This document shows positions 34,999 to 43,824 of a DNA stretch of 64,000 nucleotides, one piece after another. Positions within the stretch are counted from its first letter, which is position 1. Every line of letters begins with the position of its first letter. The translations under genes were made by a program, and so were the position numbers. Below the pieces are notes generated by a model that worked only from the letters and a program-made list of their open reading frames with translations, did not search any database and was not told the origin of the DNA. The DNA comes from CAWCVR01 sp963799105 (GTDB lineage: Bacteria; Acidobacteriota; Terriglobia; Bryobacterales; Bryobacteraceae). The DNA is taken from NCBI GenBank assembly GCA_963799105.1, contig CAWCVR010000002.1, positions 972,066-1,036,065 of the forward strand, written 5' to 3'.

Positions 34999-37284
34999 TC
35001 ATTTCAGAATCCTGAACAGGTTGCTGTACTCGTCGGTCCACAACCTCACCTTTCCGGTGGACTCGATACTGCCGGAACGGCTCTCGACGTTCTCGTCGAA
35101 CCCCGGCACGGGCGCCGTCACCAGCACCCACTCGGCGCGCAGTACGTCGCGGGCGTCGTCTTCCGGGTTGGTCACAAGGCGCGCCACGCGCCCGGTGGCG
35201 CGGCTGATGCCGTCCACCACCGGCCGCAGGTCCAGGTACCGGTTGGAGATGTGCACGGCCAGAATTCCGTCCGGCCTGAGGTGGCGGAAGTAGAGTTCGA
35301 TGGCCTCCCCGGTGAGGAGGTGGACGGGGATGGAGTCGCCCGAGAAGGCGTCCACGGCCAGGACGTCGAAATTCTCCGGCGCTTCCCGTTCCAGGGAGAG
35401 ACGCGCATCCCCGATGGCGATCTCGACGCGGCACGGGCAATCGCTCAAGAACGTAAAATCGGATTCGGCGATGCCGCGCACCAGCGGGTTGATCTCGTAG
35501 AACCGGTAGTAGTCGCCCGCCCGGCCGTAGGCGGCGGTAGTTCCGGCGCCCAGGCCGATGACGCCTACGCGCATCCGGCCGGGGGCCAGTTGTTTGTCGC
35601 GGATGGCAATCCCGATGCCCGATTCCTCGGCGTAGTAGGTGGTGGGCAGGCGGCGGCGCGCGGGGTTGAGGAACTGTTCGCCGTGGTTGATGGTCCCGTG
35701 GAGCAGGCCGCGAGTGGAATCCAGCTCCTCGGGCGGGCCGGTATCGGTGACTTTCAGCGCGCCGTAGAAGTTCCGGACCATCTTGCGATAGCCGGTGTTG
35801 GCGTGCCCCACCTGGTAACCCAGGTAGCCGATGAGCATCAGCGCCAGCAGTTCCACGGCGAACGGCTTCACGCCGTGTTCGGCCACCCAGCGCAGACGGA
35901 CTCCGCGCCTCAGCACCAGAAGGACGCCGGCCAGCCAGAGCAGCGCCAGGAGCAGCATGCAGGCATCGAAATCGGGGGTGGGCGTCCACTGCCTGGCGAG
36001 AAGACGGACGGCCACGTGAACGCAGGCGAGAAATTGGTCCCGGTAAAGGAAACCGAGATAGCCGGCCAGCAGCGACCCGAGCGACGCCGGCAGCAGTTCG
36101 AGGCCCGGAAGGAGGCGGCGCATCCACTCCGGCGAGGGGTGGTTGGCGAGGGCCGCCAGACTGACGGCGGCGCAGACGGCCATGCCGAGTTCCAGTTCGT
36201 AGTTGGAATGAAAGAGGTGAGGAGCCACGAACCCCACCAGGAATCCTCCCAGCGCGCCGCCGGCCGAGATGGCGAGGTAGAACTGGGTGAGGTACCGCGG
36301 ATGCGGTTTGAGCAAGGTCAGCTCTCCGTGGCACACCATGCAGCAGGCGAACAATCCCAGGGCGAAGAGGGCGGCAACCAGGGCGATGGGGGCATGTTCG
36401 AGTCCGTCGATGGCCAGCGCCATGCCTCCCAGGAAGACCGCCATCAGGGGCACGTAGGGGAACCTGCGGTAGCGGAACCATCCCCGGCCGTCGAAGCACA
36501 GGATGAAGCTCAGGAGGTACAGGCTGAGCGGTAGGACCCACAGCAAGGGTATGGCGGCGACGTTCTGGGCGATGTGGTTGGAGACGGCCAGCAGCAGCAC
36601 GGAGGCGCAGGCCGGCAGGAGAAGCCAGAAGGCGTACTCGCGCGCGCCCGGCTGTCCGTTCCCGGCGGCGGCTTCCGGCGCGGGTCCGGGCGGCGCCACG
36701 TCCGCCGCGCGGCCGGCGCGGATGGCCGTCGCCATGCATAACAGAAGGAACGCGCCGTACGCGGCCGACCAGATTGCGGCCTGCTCGCGGGTGGTCGAGA
36801 CCGGCTCGAAGAGGAACGGGTAGCTGAGGAGCGCAAACATGGCCCCGGCGTTCGACAGGGCGTAGAGACGATAGGGAACGGCGCCGTGGAATTGGCGGGC
36901 GTACCACGCCTGCAGCAGGGGACCGGTAGCGGAGAGCAGGAAATACGGCAGCCCCACGGCCACCGCCAGCAGGGCGGGAATGCCCAGCGCCGGATCCCCG
37001 GTTCCCGAGGGCTTCCAGGAAGCGTTGGGATACACTCGCAGCGCCAGCAGGCTGCCCAGCAGCAGAGTCACGTGGACGCGGGCCTGGACGCGCGGGTTGA
37101 GATAGCGAGCCAGCAGGTGGGCGTAGAGATATCCCAGCAGGAGCACCACCTGGAAGAAGAGGAGGCAGGTGGTCCAGACGGCGGCCGAGCCACCAAACCA
37201 GGGCAGGATGATCTTGGCGATGATGGGCTGCACCTGGAAGAGCAGGAAGGCGCTCAGCAGGATCGTGGCTGCGTAGAGGAGCAT
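34999..37284 (-). CDS. Fused MFS-like membrane / spermidine-synthase-like protein (copy 2)
   Basis: 761 residues, tandem paralogue of the next gene. It starts LLYAATILLSAFLLFQVQPIIAKIILPWFGG, which differs from copy 1 at few positions, has the same membrane region with LPYFLLSATGPLLQAWYARQ, and the same domain order with VGVIGLGAGTTAAYGRAGDY, FYEINPLVRGIAES and VDAFSGDSIPVHLL. The conserved SD/GD pair around the active site (DAFS[SG]DS) is kept, so both may be active. A long proline/arginine-rich reading frame in another register is only a GC shadow. First gene of a likely three-gene minus-strand unit that ends with the large secreted protein. Confidence 0.88.
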   Translation of the reverse strand: MLLYAATILLSAFLLFQVQPIIAKIILPWFGGSAAVWTTCLLFFQVVLLLGYLYAHLLARYLNPRVQARVHVTLLLGSLLALRVYPNASWKPSGTGDPALGIPALLAVAVGLPYFLLSATGPLLQAWYARQFHGAVPYRLYALSNAGAMFALLSYPFLFEPVSTTREQAAIWSAAYGAFLLLCMATAIRAGRAADVAPPGPAPEAAAGNGQPGAREYAFWLLLPACASVLLLAVSNHIAQNVAAIPLLWVLPLSLYLLSFILCFDGRGWFRYRRFPYVPLMAVFLGGMALAIDGLEHAPIALVAALFALGLFACCMVCHGELTLLKPHPRYLTQFYLAISAGGALGGFLVGFVAPHLFHSNYELELGMAVCAAVSLAALANHPSPEWMRRLLPGLELLPASLGSLLAGYLGFLYRDQFLACVHVAVRLLARQWTPTPDFDACMLLLALLWLAGVLLVLRRGVRLRWVAEHGVKPFAVELLALMLIGYLGYQVGHANTGYRKMVRNFYGALKVTDTGPPEELDSTRGLLHGTINHGEQFLNPARRRLPTTYYAEESGIGIAIRDKQLAPGRMRVGVIGLGAGTTAAYGRAGDYYRFYEINPLVRGIAESDFTFLSDCPCRVEIAIGDARLSLEREAPENFDVLAVDAFSGDSIPVHLLTGEAIELYFRHLRPDGILAVHISNRYLDLRPVVDGISRATGRVARLVTNPEDDARDVLRAEWVLVTAPVPGFDENVESRSGSIESTGKVRLWTDEYSNLFRILK

Positions 37285-37471
37285 TGGTAGGAGACATGCC
37301 GGCGCCAGCGGTGCGCCGCGGCCGTGCGATCTACCATTTGAACACAGCCGAGCCCGGTGGGAAACGGTTTGGCGGGCGAGGCGGCCAGACCGGCGGGCGG
37401 GCAGGCAGGGCCGCGGGGGGCGGTGTGTAGGAAAGCACGACCGGTAGCTGGAGAGTGTGGCCGCTGGGCGC

Positions 37472-37477
37472 TATGCT
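37472..37477 (+). promoter_or_regulatory. -10-like TATGCT, leaderless GTG start
   Basis: TATGCT is followed 6 bases later by the GTG of the methyltransferase, in frame with the domain start DVRSSYDSVAAEYA. Confidence 0.45.
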
Positions 37478-37483
37478 GACCCT

Positions 37484-38125
37484 GTGGACGTGCGATCCAG
37501 TTACGACAGCGTTGCCGCCGAGTATGCCGCCGAATTCCAGGACGAGATGGACCGCAAGCCGTTCGACCGGAAGATGCTGGATTGGCTCATCGAGAAAGTC
37601 GACGGGCTCGGACCGATCTGCGACCTGGGATGCGGGCCTGGCCAGGTGGCCCGTTATCTTCACGGCCGCGGCGCGGAGGCGTGCGGCATCGATCTCTCGG
37701 CGGAAATGGTGCGGCAAGCGGCGCGGCTGAACCCTGAGATCGGGTTTCAGCAGGGCGACATGCTGGCGCTCGGCAACGTTGCGGACGACACCTTCGGGGG
37801 AATTGCGGCCTTCTACGCGATCCATCATTTCTCTCGTTCCGAGGTCTCCCGCGCTCTGGTCGAGATGGCGCGGGTGGTGCGGCCCAACGGTGTGCTGCTG
37901 GCCGCATTCCACGTTGGCTGCACAGTGGTACACACCGAGGAATGGTGGGGCAAGGCGGTGGAGCTGGATTTCGTCTTCTTCCAGACGGGCGAGGTGAAGG
38001 AGTGGCTCAGCGCCGCCGGGTTTGCGCTGGAGGAGGCGATCGAGCGCGAGCCTTACGCCGGCGTGGAATACGGCAGCCGGCGCGGGTACTTGTTTGCGCG
38101 CAAGCCCGGGCGGCCCATCCCGTAG
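37484..38125 (+). CDS. Class I SAM-dependent methyltransferase
   Basis: 213 residues. Motif I is ICDLGCGPGQVARYLHGRG, with the acidic residue at GIDLSAEMV; motif II/III region DMLALGNVADDTFGGIAAFYAIHHF and VVRPNGVLLAAFHV follow. This is the Methyltransf_11/25 fold; the substrate is unknown, and small-molecule or quinone-type methylation is possible. The GTG start is from the -10 position; an in-frame GTG 9 codons upstream is the alternative. The next feature, a 68-bp palindrome, begins at its stop codon. Confidence 0.88.
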   Translation: MDVRSSYDSVAAEYAAEFQDEMDRKPFDRKMLDWLIEKVDGLGPICDLGCGPGQVARYLHGRGAEACGIDLSAEMVRQAARLNPEIGFQQGDMLALGNVADDTFGGIAAFYAIHHFSRSEVSRALVEMARVVRPNGVLLAAFHVGCTVVHTEEWWGKAVELDFVFFQTGEVKEWLSAAGFALEEAIEREPYAGVEYGSRRGYLFARKPGRPIP

Positions 38126-38126
38126 G

Positions 38127-38194
38127 GCAAACCGGGGCCAGACAGCGAATCTCCGGCAAACTGCGCCGAAAACTCATGTCCGGCCCCGGTTTGC
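38127..38194. repeat. 68-bp palindromic element, copy 1
   Basis: GCAAACCGGGGCCAGACA is mirrored by TGTCCGGCCCCGGTTTGC; an inner stem (CTCCGGC/GCCGAAAA) is less well paired. Same length and outline as the element at 49169-49236; both follow CCGTAGG. Confidence 0.85.
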
Positions 38195-38245
38195 GGCGAA
38201 TTCCTGTGAGAAACCGGGCACTGGCGCCACTATGTGTCAGCAATT

Positions 38246-40204
38246 ATGCGTGTCGCCATACTGCTCGCGGCTTGCAGCCTTGCCTTGGCGCAGCCGCCCG
38301 ATCCGGCTTACGAGCCGCTTGCCCGCGCTTATGAAGCCTTGAGCGCGAAGGACTACCAGACCGCAATCGGCAGTTTCCAGAAGGCCATTCTGGCGGCGCC
38401 GGAGCGGGCCTCGATCCGCAAAGATCTGGCCTACGTCTACCTGAAGATCGGCGAGAATACTCTGGCGCGCGCCCAGTTCCGCGAGGCCATGCAACTCGCT
38501 CCCGGGGACGCGCAGGTCGAGATGGAGTACGCGTTCCTGTGCTACGAGGGCAAGGAGAAGGCCGAGGCGCGCCGCATTTTCGACCGGCTGCGGAAGGCCG
38601 GGAACGCGGTGGCGGAACAGGCCTTCCAGAACATCGATGGGCCGCTGGCCGAGGGGATTGCGCGGTGGAGGGAGGCCATCCGCAAAGGGGCGGACGACTT
38701 TGGTTCGCACTTCGAGCTGGCGAACCTGGCGGAGCAGCGCGACGACCTGGAACTGGCCGCGGAGCATTACCGGAGAGCCTGGGAACTGCGGCCGGACCGG
38801 CGTGCCACGCTGGTGGACCTGGGCCGGGTGTGGAAGGCCATGAACCGGCCGGAACAGGCGGCATCGGCGTTTCTGGCCGCATCCCGCGCCACGGATGCGC
38901 GGACGGCTGAGGCGGCGCGGGAACTGTTGGCCGTCCGATATCCCTACGTCAACGAATTCCGCGGGGCGCTGGAACTGGATGTGCAGAACGTGGAGTTGCG
39001 CCGCGAATTGGCCTACCTGCTGCTTGAGATGGGCCGCGACGCGGAAGCCGAGAAGGAGTTTCGAACCCTGACCGAAGCGCCGTTCCACGATCTGCTTTCG
39101 GCCGCTCAACTGGGTCTGCTGCTCCAGGACCGCGGCATGCGAGAAGCTGCGCGGGTGCTGTTGTACCAGGTGATGGCCGGTCCGGACGAGTCCCTGGCGA
39201 ACCGCGTCCGCGCGGTGCTTGGGCTGCCGCAAGCCGGCCATGCGTTCGTGGATGGAGCAACCGGCCTGGATCCGAAAGAGATGGCGGAGGTCAGCATCAA
39301 GGCCGGCTATCTAAAGGATGCGCTGCGGTACCTGAAACAGGCGTACGAAGCCGGCCCCGCCGACGACGAGGTGGAGTTGAAGCTGGGATGGGCCTGCAAC
39401 ATCCTGCACCAGGATGCGGAGGCGTTCCGATGGTATGGCCTGGCGCGCAAAAGCGCCAACCCCAAAATCGCCGCGACCGCCGACCGGGCGTGGCACAATC
39501 TGCACCCGGCGCAAGCGCGGTTTCGCGTTTCGGGCTGGTTTTTCCCTATCGTTTCCATACGATGGCACGATGTCTTCGGCTACGCGCAGGTCAAGACGGA
39601 GGTCCGTACAGGGCTTCCGCTTCAGCCGTATGTGAGCATCCGCCTGGATGGCGACATGCGGAGCAACGGTCCGCCGCTGTTGTACTCCGAGACATCGTTG
39701 ATCTTCGCGGCGGGAGTGCGGACTCCGGCGTGGCACGGAGTGAGCGGGTGGTTCGAAGTGGGTTCCGGCGCCAACTATTTGACCGGCCATATGTTACCGG
39801 ACTACCGGGGCGGGGTCAACGCAATTCGGTTTGTGGGCAAGCCTCTGGGAGGAGAATCGGCGGGATGGTTCGGGGAGACTACCGCGGACGGCGTGTTCGT
39901 GAGCCGATTTGGCAACGACTTTCTGGTGTACTCGCAGTCGCGGGGGGGATATTCCATAGGACCGAAGTCCTTTCGGAGCCAACTGTACTGGAACGGCAAC
40001 CTGACGTTCGATACGGCGCGGCAGTCCTGGGCGAATTTCGTGGAGACAGGGCCGGGCGCACGGTTGCATTCGTCCTCCATGCCGGCTTCGATGTACATCG
40101 TTTTCAACGCGGTGCGAGGTTCGTACCTGATCAACGACGGCACTCCCCAGCGGCGGCCGTTCAACGATTTCCGGGTAGGGGTGTGGTATGCGTTTGTGCA
40201 TTAG
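38246..40204 (+). CDS. Outer-membrane TPR / beta-barrel protein
   Basis: 652 residues from the ATG of MRVAILLAACSLALAQ (a GTG 4 codons upstream is possible). After the signal peptide come about nine TPR-like repeats (PAYEPLARAYEALSAKDYQT, ASIRKDLAYVYLKIGENTLA, RATLVDLGRVWKAMNRPEQA, DEVELKLGWACNILHQDAEA) to about residue 425. The last about 220 residues alternate aromatic and charged residues (RVSGWFFPIVSIRWHDVFGY, YVSIRLDGDMRSNG, GWFGETTADGVFV) and end with an aromatic (GVWYAFVH), typical of a barrel. The plan matches exopolysaccharide exporters such as PgaA, BcsC or NfrA. It overlaps the glycoside-hydrolase-like gene by 17 bases. Confidence 0.7.
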   Translation: MRVAILLAACSLALAQPPDPAYEPLARAYEALSAKDYQTAIGSFQKAILAAPERASIRKDLAYVYLKIGENTLARAQFREAMQLAPGDAQVEMEYAFLCYEGKEKAEARRIFDRLRKAGNAVAEQAFQNIDGPLAEGIARWREAIRKGADDFGSHFELANLAEQRDDLELAAEHYRRAWELRPDRRATLVDLGRVWKAMNRPEQAASAFLAASRATDARTAEAARELLAVRYPYVNEFRGALELDVQNVELRRELAYLLLEMGRDAEAEKEFRTLTEAPFHDLLSAAQLGLLLQDRGMREAARVLLYQVMAGPDESLANRVRAVLGLPQAGHAFVDGATGLDPKEMAEVSIKAGYLKDALRYLKQAYEAGPADDEVELKLGWACNILHQDAEAFRWYGLARKSANPKIAATADRAWHNLHPAQARFRVSGWFFPIVSIRWHDVFGYAQVKTEVRTGLPLQPYVSIRLDGDMRSNGPPLLYSETSLIFAAGVRTPAWHGVSGWFEVGSGANYLTGHMLPDYRGGVNAIRFVGKPLGGESAGWFGETTADGVFVSRFGNDFLVYSQSRGGYSIGPKSFRSQLYWNGNLTFDTARQSWANFVETGPGARLHSSSMPASMYIVFNAVRGSYLINDGTPQRRPFNDFRVGVWYAFVH

Positions 40205-42167
40205 GGCGGCGCTGCTGCTGGCGGCGTGTGTGGTCCAGGCCGCGGACCTCCCGTATTACAGCGTGACATCCCCGGACGGCGGCGCCTGGCCCAAGATCCT
40301 GTCGTCGATCGGGTTCGAGCGCCGGCCGGAAGATGTGGCCCGGGTGGTAGTGGTTCGGGGCGGCACGGCGGAAGTGGGAGACTGGGCGAAGCGGGTGGAG
40401 GGGGGAGTCATCCTGAGCCTGGAGGGCGAATCCGCCCTGGCCGTCTCGTTTGGGTTCCGCCACGGCACCAAGTCCGTTCGGGTCAATAGCATCAGTGACA
40501 TACACGATCCGGAATTACCTATCATATGGGAAAAGGGGGCCGATGTGCCGGTGTTCACGGTACCGGCGGGCGCGCGGGTGTTCGCGCGGGAGCGTTGGTC
40601 GGGGGCGCCGATGCTGGCGGGATTCCAGAGGGGGCGGGGAGCGGTTCTCTGGGCGGCAACGGATCCCGGGGAGCGCGGCTATGAGCGGTTCCCATACCTG
40701 CTGCAGGCGTTCTCGGACCTGGGACTGGTAGCGCCCTACCGGTCGTCGCGGCTGTGGGCGTTCTTCGACTCGGCCTACCGGTCGCGGGTGGACGTGGATT
40801 ACTTCGCGGCACGCTGGCGGGCGGCTGGGATCTCCGCCCTGCACGTCGCGGCCTGGCACTTCTACGAGCCGGATGGCGAACAAGACGCGTACCTAAGACG
40901 GTTGATCGAAGCGTGCCACCGAGAGGGGATCGTGGTCTACGCGTGGCTGGACCTGCCGCATGTCAGCGAGAAGTTCTGGGCGGATCATCCGGAGTGGCGC
41001 GAGAAGACGGGCTTGCGGCAGGACGCGCAACTCGACTGGCGCAAGCTGATGAACCTCACGAACCGCGACTGTTTCCGGGCGGTGTCGAAAGGCGTGGGAC
41101 AGTTGGTGGACCGGTTCGACTGGGACGGAGTCAACCTGGCCGAGCTGTATTTCGAGTCATTGGAAGGGCTGGAGAATCCGGCCCGATTCACCCCGATGAA
41201 CGACGACGTCCGCGCGCTGTTCCGAAGGCAGGGCGGGTTCGATCCTCTGGAGTTGTTCGGGACGCGCAAAGACGCGGCATCGCGGCGGCTGTTTCTCGAC
41301 TTCCGCAGAAGTCTGGTGCAGAAGATGCAGTCCGAGTGGATCGGGGAGGTGGAGGCGATCCGCCAGCGGAAGCCCGATCTGGACCTGGTTCTGACGCATG
41401 TGGACGACCGGTTCGACACGCGGATGCGGGATGCGATCGGGGCGGATACGGCGAAGGTGCTGCCGCTGCTGGAGAAGCACCGCTTTACATTCCTGGTGGA
41501 AGACCCGGCCACGGTGTGGCACCTGGGAGCGGACCGGTACGCGGCAATCGCCGGGCAGTACCGGGCATTGACCAGCCGGGACGGGCAACTGGGGATCGAC
41601 ATCAATATCGTGGAGCGCTACCAGGACGTGTATCCGACCAAGCAGCAGACCGGAGTCGAGCTGTTTCAACTGGTCCATGCGGCGGCGGCGAGCTTCGCGC
41701 GGGTCGGTTTGTATTTCGAAGCCTCACTGCTGCCGCCGGATCTGCCTCTGCTGCCGGCGGCGGCATCGCCGGTACGAAGCATGGAGAAGAGCGGGAGCGG
41801 GATTCGGGTGGACACACCGATGCCGACAGGCGTGGCGTGGCATGGCGCCGCCAGCGTGGACGGACACGCATGGCCGGTCTGGGATGGCGAGACGGTGTGG
41901 GTTCCGGCGGGAGTGCATACGGTGGATGGGTGCGAGGGCGTGGGTCCGAGGTTGCTGCGTTTGAATGGCGAACTGAAGGGGGCGCGGGTTGGCGGAACGG
42001 CGGAAATCGAGTTCACCTATGAGAGCACGAGCCGGGCAATCGCCGTTCTGGACCGGCGGGTGCGGTCGGTTCGAGTGGACGGCATGGCGAAACCCGTAGG
42101 GGCGGCCGGACCAAACACGGTTCTTCTGCCTAGTGGGCAACATCTCGTGACAATAGGGACCGACTGA
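40188..42167 (+). CDS. Secreted glycoside-hydrolase-like protein (TIM barrel)
   Basis: 659 residues with signal peptide MRLCIRAALLLAACVVQA. Residues 20-180 form a glutamine-amidotransferase-like fold (EDVARVVVVRGG, VILSLEGESALAV, GRGAVLWAATDPGERG). The barrel follows (VDYFAARWRAAGISALHVAA, GIVVYAWLDLPHVSEKFWAD, WDGVNLAELYFESLEG, LDLVLTHVDDRFDTR, LGIDINIVERYQDV), like the GHL10/YngK group; candidate acids are E in LAELYFE and D in LTHVDD. The tail is beta-rich. Overlap with the TPR/barrel gene suggests they make or trim a polysaccharide together, in the manner of PgaA/PgaB or PelB/PelA. No glycosyltransferase is nearby. Confidence 0.7.
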   Translation: MRLCIRAALLLAACVVQAADLPYYSVTSPDGGAWPKILSSIGFERRPEDVARVVVVRGGTAEVGDWAKRVEGGVILSLEGESALAVSFGFRHGTKSVRVNSISDIHDPELPIIWEKGADVPVFTVPAGARVFARERWSGAPMLAGFQRGRGAVLWAATDPGERGYERFPYLLQAFSDLGLVAPYRSSRLWAFFDSAYRSRVDVDYFAARWRAAGISALHVAAWHFYEPDGEQDAYLRRLIEACHREGIVVYAWLDLPHVSEKFWADHPEWREKTGLRQDAQLDWRKLMNLTNRDCFRAVSKGVGQLVDRFDWDGVNLAELYFESLEGLENPARFTPMNDDVRALFRRQGGFDPLELFGTRKDAASRRLFLDFRRSLVQKMQSEWIGEVEAIRQRKPDLDLVLTHVDDRFDTRMRDAIGADTAKVLPLLEKHRFTFLVEDPATVWHLGADRYAAIAGQYRALTSRDGQLGIDINIVERYQDVYPTKQQTGVELFQLVHAAAASFARVGLYFEASLLPPDLPLLPAAASPVRSMEKSGSGIRVDTPMPTGVAWHGAASVDGHAWPVWDGETVWVPAGVHTVDGCEGVGPRLLRLNGELKGARVGGTAEIEFTYESTSRAIAVLDRRVRSVRVDGMAKPVGAAGPNTVLLPSGQHLVTIGTD

Positions 42168-42187
42168 GTTAGGATGTCCAATGACGG

Positions 42188-42568
42188 ATGACGGACGTCG
42201 CGCTACAGACCGGCTCTCCGGAGATTCCGGATAAGCTGTACTTCAAGATCGGTGAAGTCAGCGAACTCCTGGGGCTTGAGCCCTACGTGTTGCGGTACTG
42301 GGAAACCGAGTTCCCGGTGCTTTCGCCCAAGAAATCGGGTACGGGACATCGCTTGTACCGCCGCAAGGACGTGGAGTTGCTGCTTCGAATCAAGCACTTG
42401 CTGTATGAGAGGCGGTTCACGATCGAGGGAGCGCGGCAGTCCTTGCACGCTGCGGCAAGGGGTCCGAAACCGGCGGTGACGAAGCGGGTTCAGCGGGAGT
42501 TGTTCTCGGCGGATCCGTTACCGGATATACGCAGAGAGCTGGAAGATATTCTGAAGGGGATGAAGTAG
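42188..42568 (+). CDS. MerR-family transcriptional regulator
   Basis: 126 residues. Winged-helix MerR motif FKIGEVSELLGLEPYVLRYW, then ETEFPVLSPKKSGTGHRLYR and a helix for dimerisation (DVELLLRIKHLLYERRFTI). No effector domain of the large MerR type. It could regulate its own neighbours; a local repressor or activator of the TPR/glycosidase pair is possible because it begins 20 bases after that unit, but the family in Acidobacteria is also found near general genes. TAGGAT (42170-42175) is a weak -10. Confidence 0.85.
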   Translation: MTDVALQTGSPEIPDKLYFKIGEVSELLGLEPYVLRYWETEFPVLSPKKSGTGHRLYRRKDVELLLRIKHLLYERRFTIEGARQSLHAAARGPKPAVTKRVQRELFSADPLPDIRRELEDILKGMK

Positions 42569-42604
42569 GCGGCTGGGGATCGCAGGGTTGCTCATCCCGC
42601 GATA

Positions 42605-42820
42605 GTGTGTCCTACGTGGGATTCGCATAAGAGACGGTGCCGGGGCGGCGGACGGTACGGAGTTTCGCATTTTGCTTGCGGCAGGTGTGGGACCCAGGTT
42701 GCGGTTCCGCTCGATGTGCGGAAGGGACTGGAGTTTGACAAGGACCCTGCCAACTTCATCTGCGAGGCGTGTGCTGTGTTGCTGGAGGCGCACCCGGAGC
42801 TGGCGGAGGCGAAGGCGTAG
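42605..42820 (+). CDS. Small zinc-ribbon protein (about 71 aa)
   Basis: Two Cys pairs at the right spacing: CGRC (HFACGRCGTQVAVPLDVR) and CEAC (NFICEACAVLLEAHPELAEA), about 25 residues apart, typical of a structural zinc ribbon. The start is uncertain (GTG at 42605 or 42617); the conserved part begins at YGVSHFACG. Function unknown; such proteins bind nucleic acid or act as accessory factors. Confidence 0.55.
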   Translation: MCPTWDSHKRRCRGGGRYGVSHFACGRCGTQVAVPLDVRKGLEFDKDPANFICEACAVLLEAHPELAEAKA

Positions 42821-42864
42821 CGAGGGAAGGGGCGGGCCACAAAAGAGTTATCTGCGACCGTGGG

Positions 42865-42926
42865 CAAAAAGGGGGACAGGCACGAATTTCGCAAAGGCGG
42901 CGAAATTCAAGCCAGTCCCCTTTTTG
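42865..42926. terminator. 62-bp palindrome next to the parB stop, bidirectional terminator/REP
   Basis: CAAAAAGGGGGACAGGC and GCC...AGTCCCCTTTTTG form the outer stem; CGAATTTCGC/GGCGAAATTC the inner one. It ends 1 base before the parB stop codon and faces the zinc-ribbon gene. The GGGGACAGG-GAATTTCGC pattern is that of known REP elements; A and T runs on both sides fit termination. Confidence 0.7.
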
Positions 42927-42927
42927 G

Positions 42928-43824
42928 CTAGGGCTCACCGACGATGACGGCGTAAATGCGGTCGAGGTCCTCGGCGGAGTAGTATTCGATCTCGATGCGG
43001 CCTTTCTGTTTGGCCTTTTCGACGATCTTCACCTTGGTTCCCAACACCCGTGACATTTCCTCGATGGCGGCCTTGACGTTGGGGTCGATGTCCACCTCGT
43101 CGGCGTGCTTGGCTTGCCGGCCCTCCATCATCTTCTGGGTAGTCCGTTCCATCTGGCGGACGCTCCATCCCTGTGCCACGGCTTTTTCGGCGACCTCGCG
43201 CTGAAGGTCGGCGTTGGGGAGGGAGAGGAGACAACGGGCGTGCCCGGCGGAGAGGCGCCGTTCGGAGACGAGTTGCTGGAGATCGGCGGGCAATTGGAGG
43301 AGACGGAGCGAGTTGACGATGGTGGTGCGGTCTTTGCCAGTGCGGCGGCCGATTTCCTCGGCACTGAGGGAGAGGTCGGTGCTGAGGCTGTGGAAGGCGT
43401 TGGCCGTTTCGATGGGATTGAGGTCCTCGCGCTGGATGTTCTCGATGAGGGTGATCTCGAGAAGGCGGTCGTCGGGGATGTCCTGAACAACGGCCGGGAC
43501 CTGATCGAGGCCTGCCAGCTTGGCTGCGCGCCAGCGGCGCTCGCCGGCAACGAGTTGATAGCGGTCGCCGGCCTTGCGGACAACCAATGGCTGGATGATT
43601 CCGTTGGCGCGGATGGACTGGGCCAGTTCGGCGAGGCGCTCGCCCTGGAAGACGCGGCGGGGTTGGATGGGGTTGGGGTCGATGGAATCGATCGGAATGG
43701 TGGGCGAAGGCTGGTCGGGCGACGGGGGTGGGGGCTCGGAGGATTGGAGTTGGGGCGTACGGGTTGGCAGGAGTGCGCCGAGGCCTTTACCGAGCGCCCG
43801 GCGTGGGTTGTCCGGTTTGTTCAT
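42928..43824 (-). CDS. parB: Chromosome partitioning protein ParB
   Basis: 298 residues. N-terminal CTPase core with IDSIDPNPIQPRRVFQGERL, ANGIIQPLVVRKAGDRYQLV and VAGERRWRAAKLAGLDQVP (the GERRWRA box), LIENIQREDLNPIETA, then the helix-turn-helix with LSAEEIGRRTGKDRTTIVNSL. A C-terminal dimerisation domain follows (VEKAKQKGRIEIEYYSAEDLD). It binds parS (found at 44.9 kb) and slides along DNA as a CTP clamp. Its ATG lies 38 bases inside parA. Confidence 0.96.
   Translation of the reverse strand: MNKPDNPRRALGKGLGALLPTRTPQLQSSEPPPPSPDQPSPTIPIDSIDPNPIQPRRVFQGERLAELAQSIRANGIIQPLVVRKAGDRYQLVAGERRWRAAKLAGLDQVPAVVQDIPDDRLLEITLIENIQREDLNPIETANAFHSLSTDLSLSAEEIGRRTGKDRTTIVNSLRLLQLPADLQQLVSERRLSAGHARCLLSLPNADLQREVAEKAVAQGWSVRQMERTTQKMMEGRQAKHADEVDIDPNVKAAIEEMSRVLGTKVKIVEKAKQKGRIEIEYYSAEDLDRIYAVIVGEP

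Noticed and set aside
34982..37297. 771-codon minus-strand frame parallel to the spermidine-synthase gene
   Set aside because: Same DNA in another register; Pro/Arg-rich product with no hydrophobic segments.
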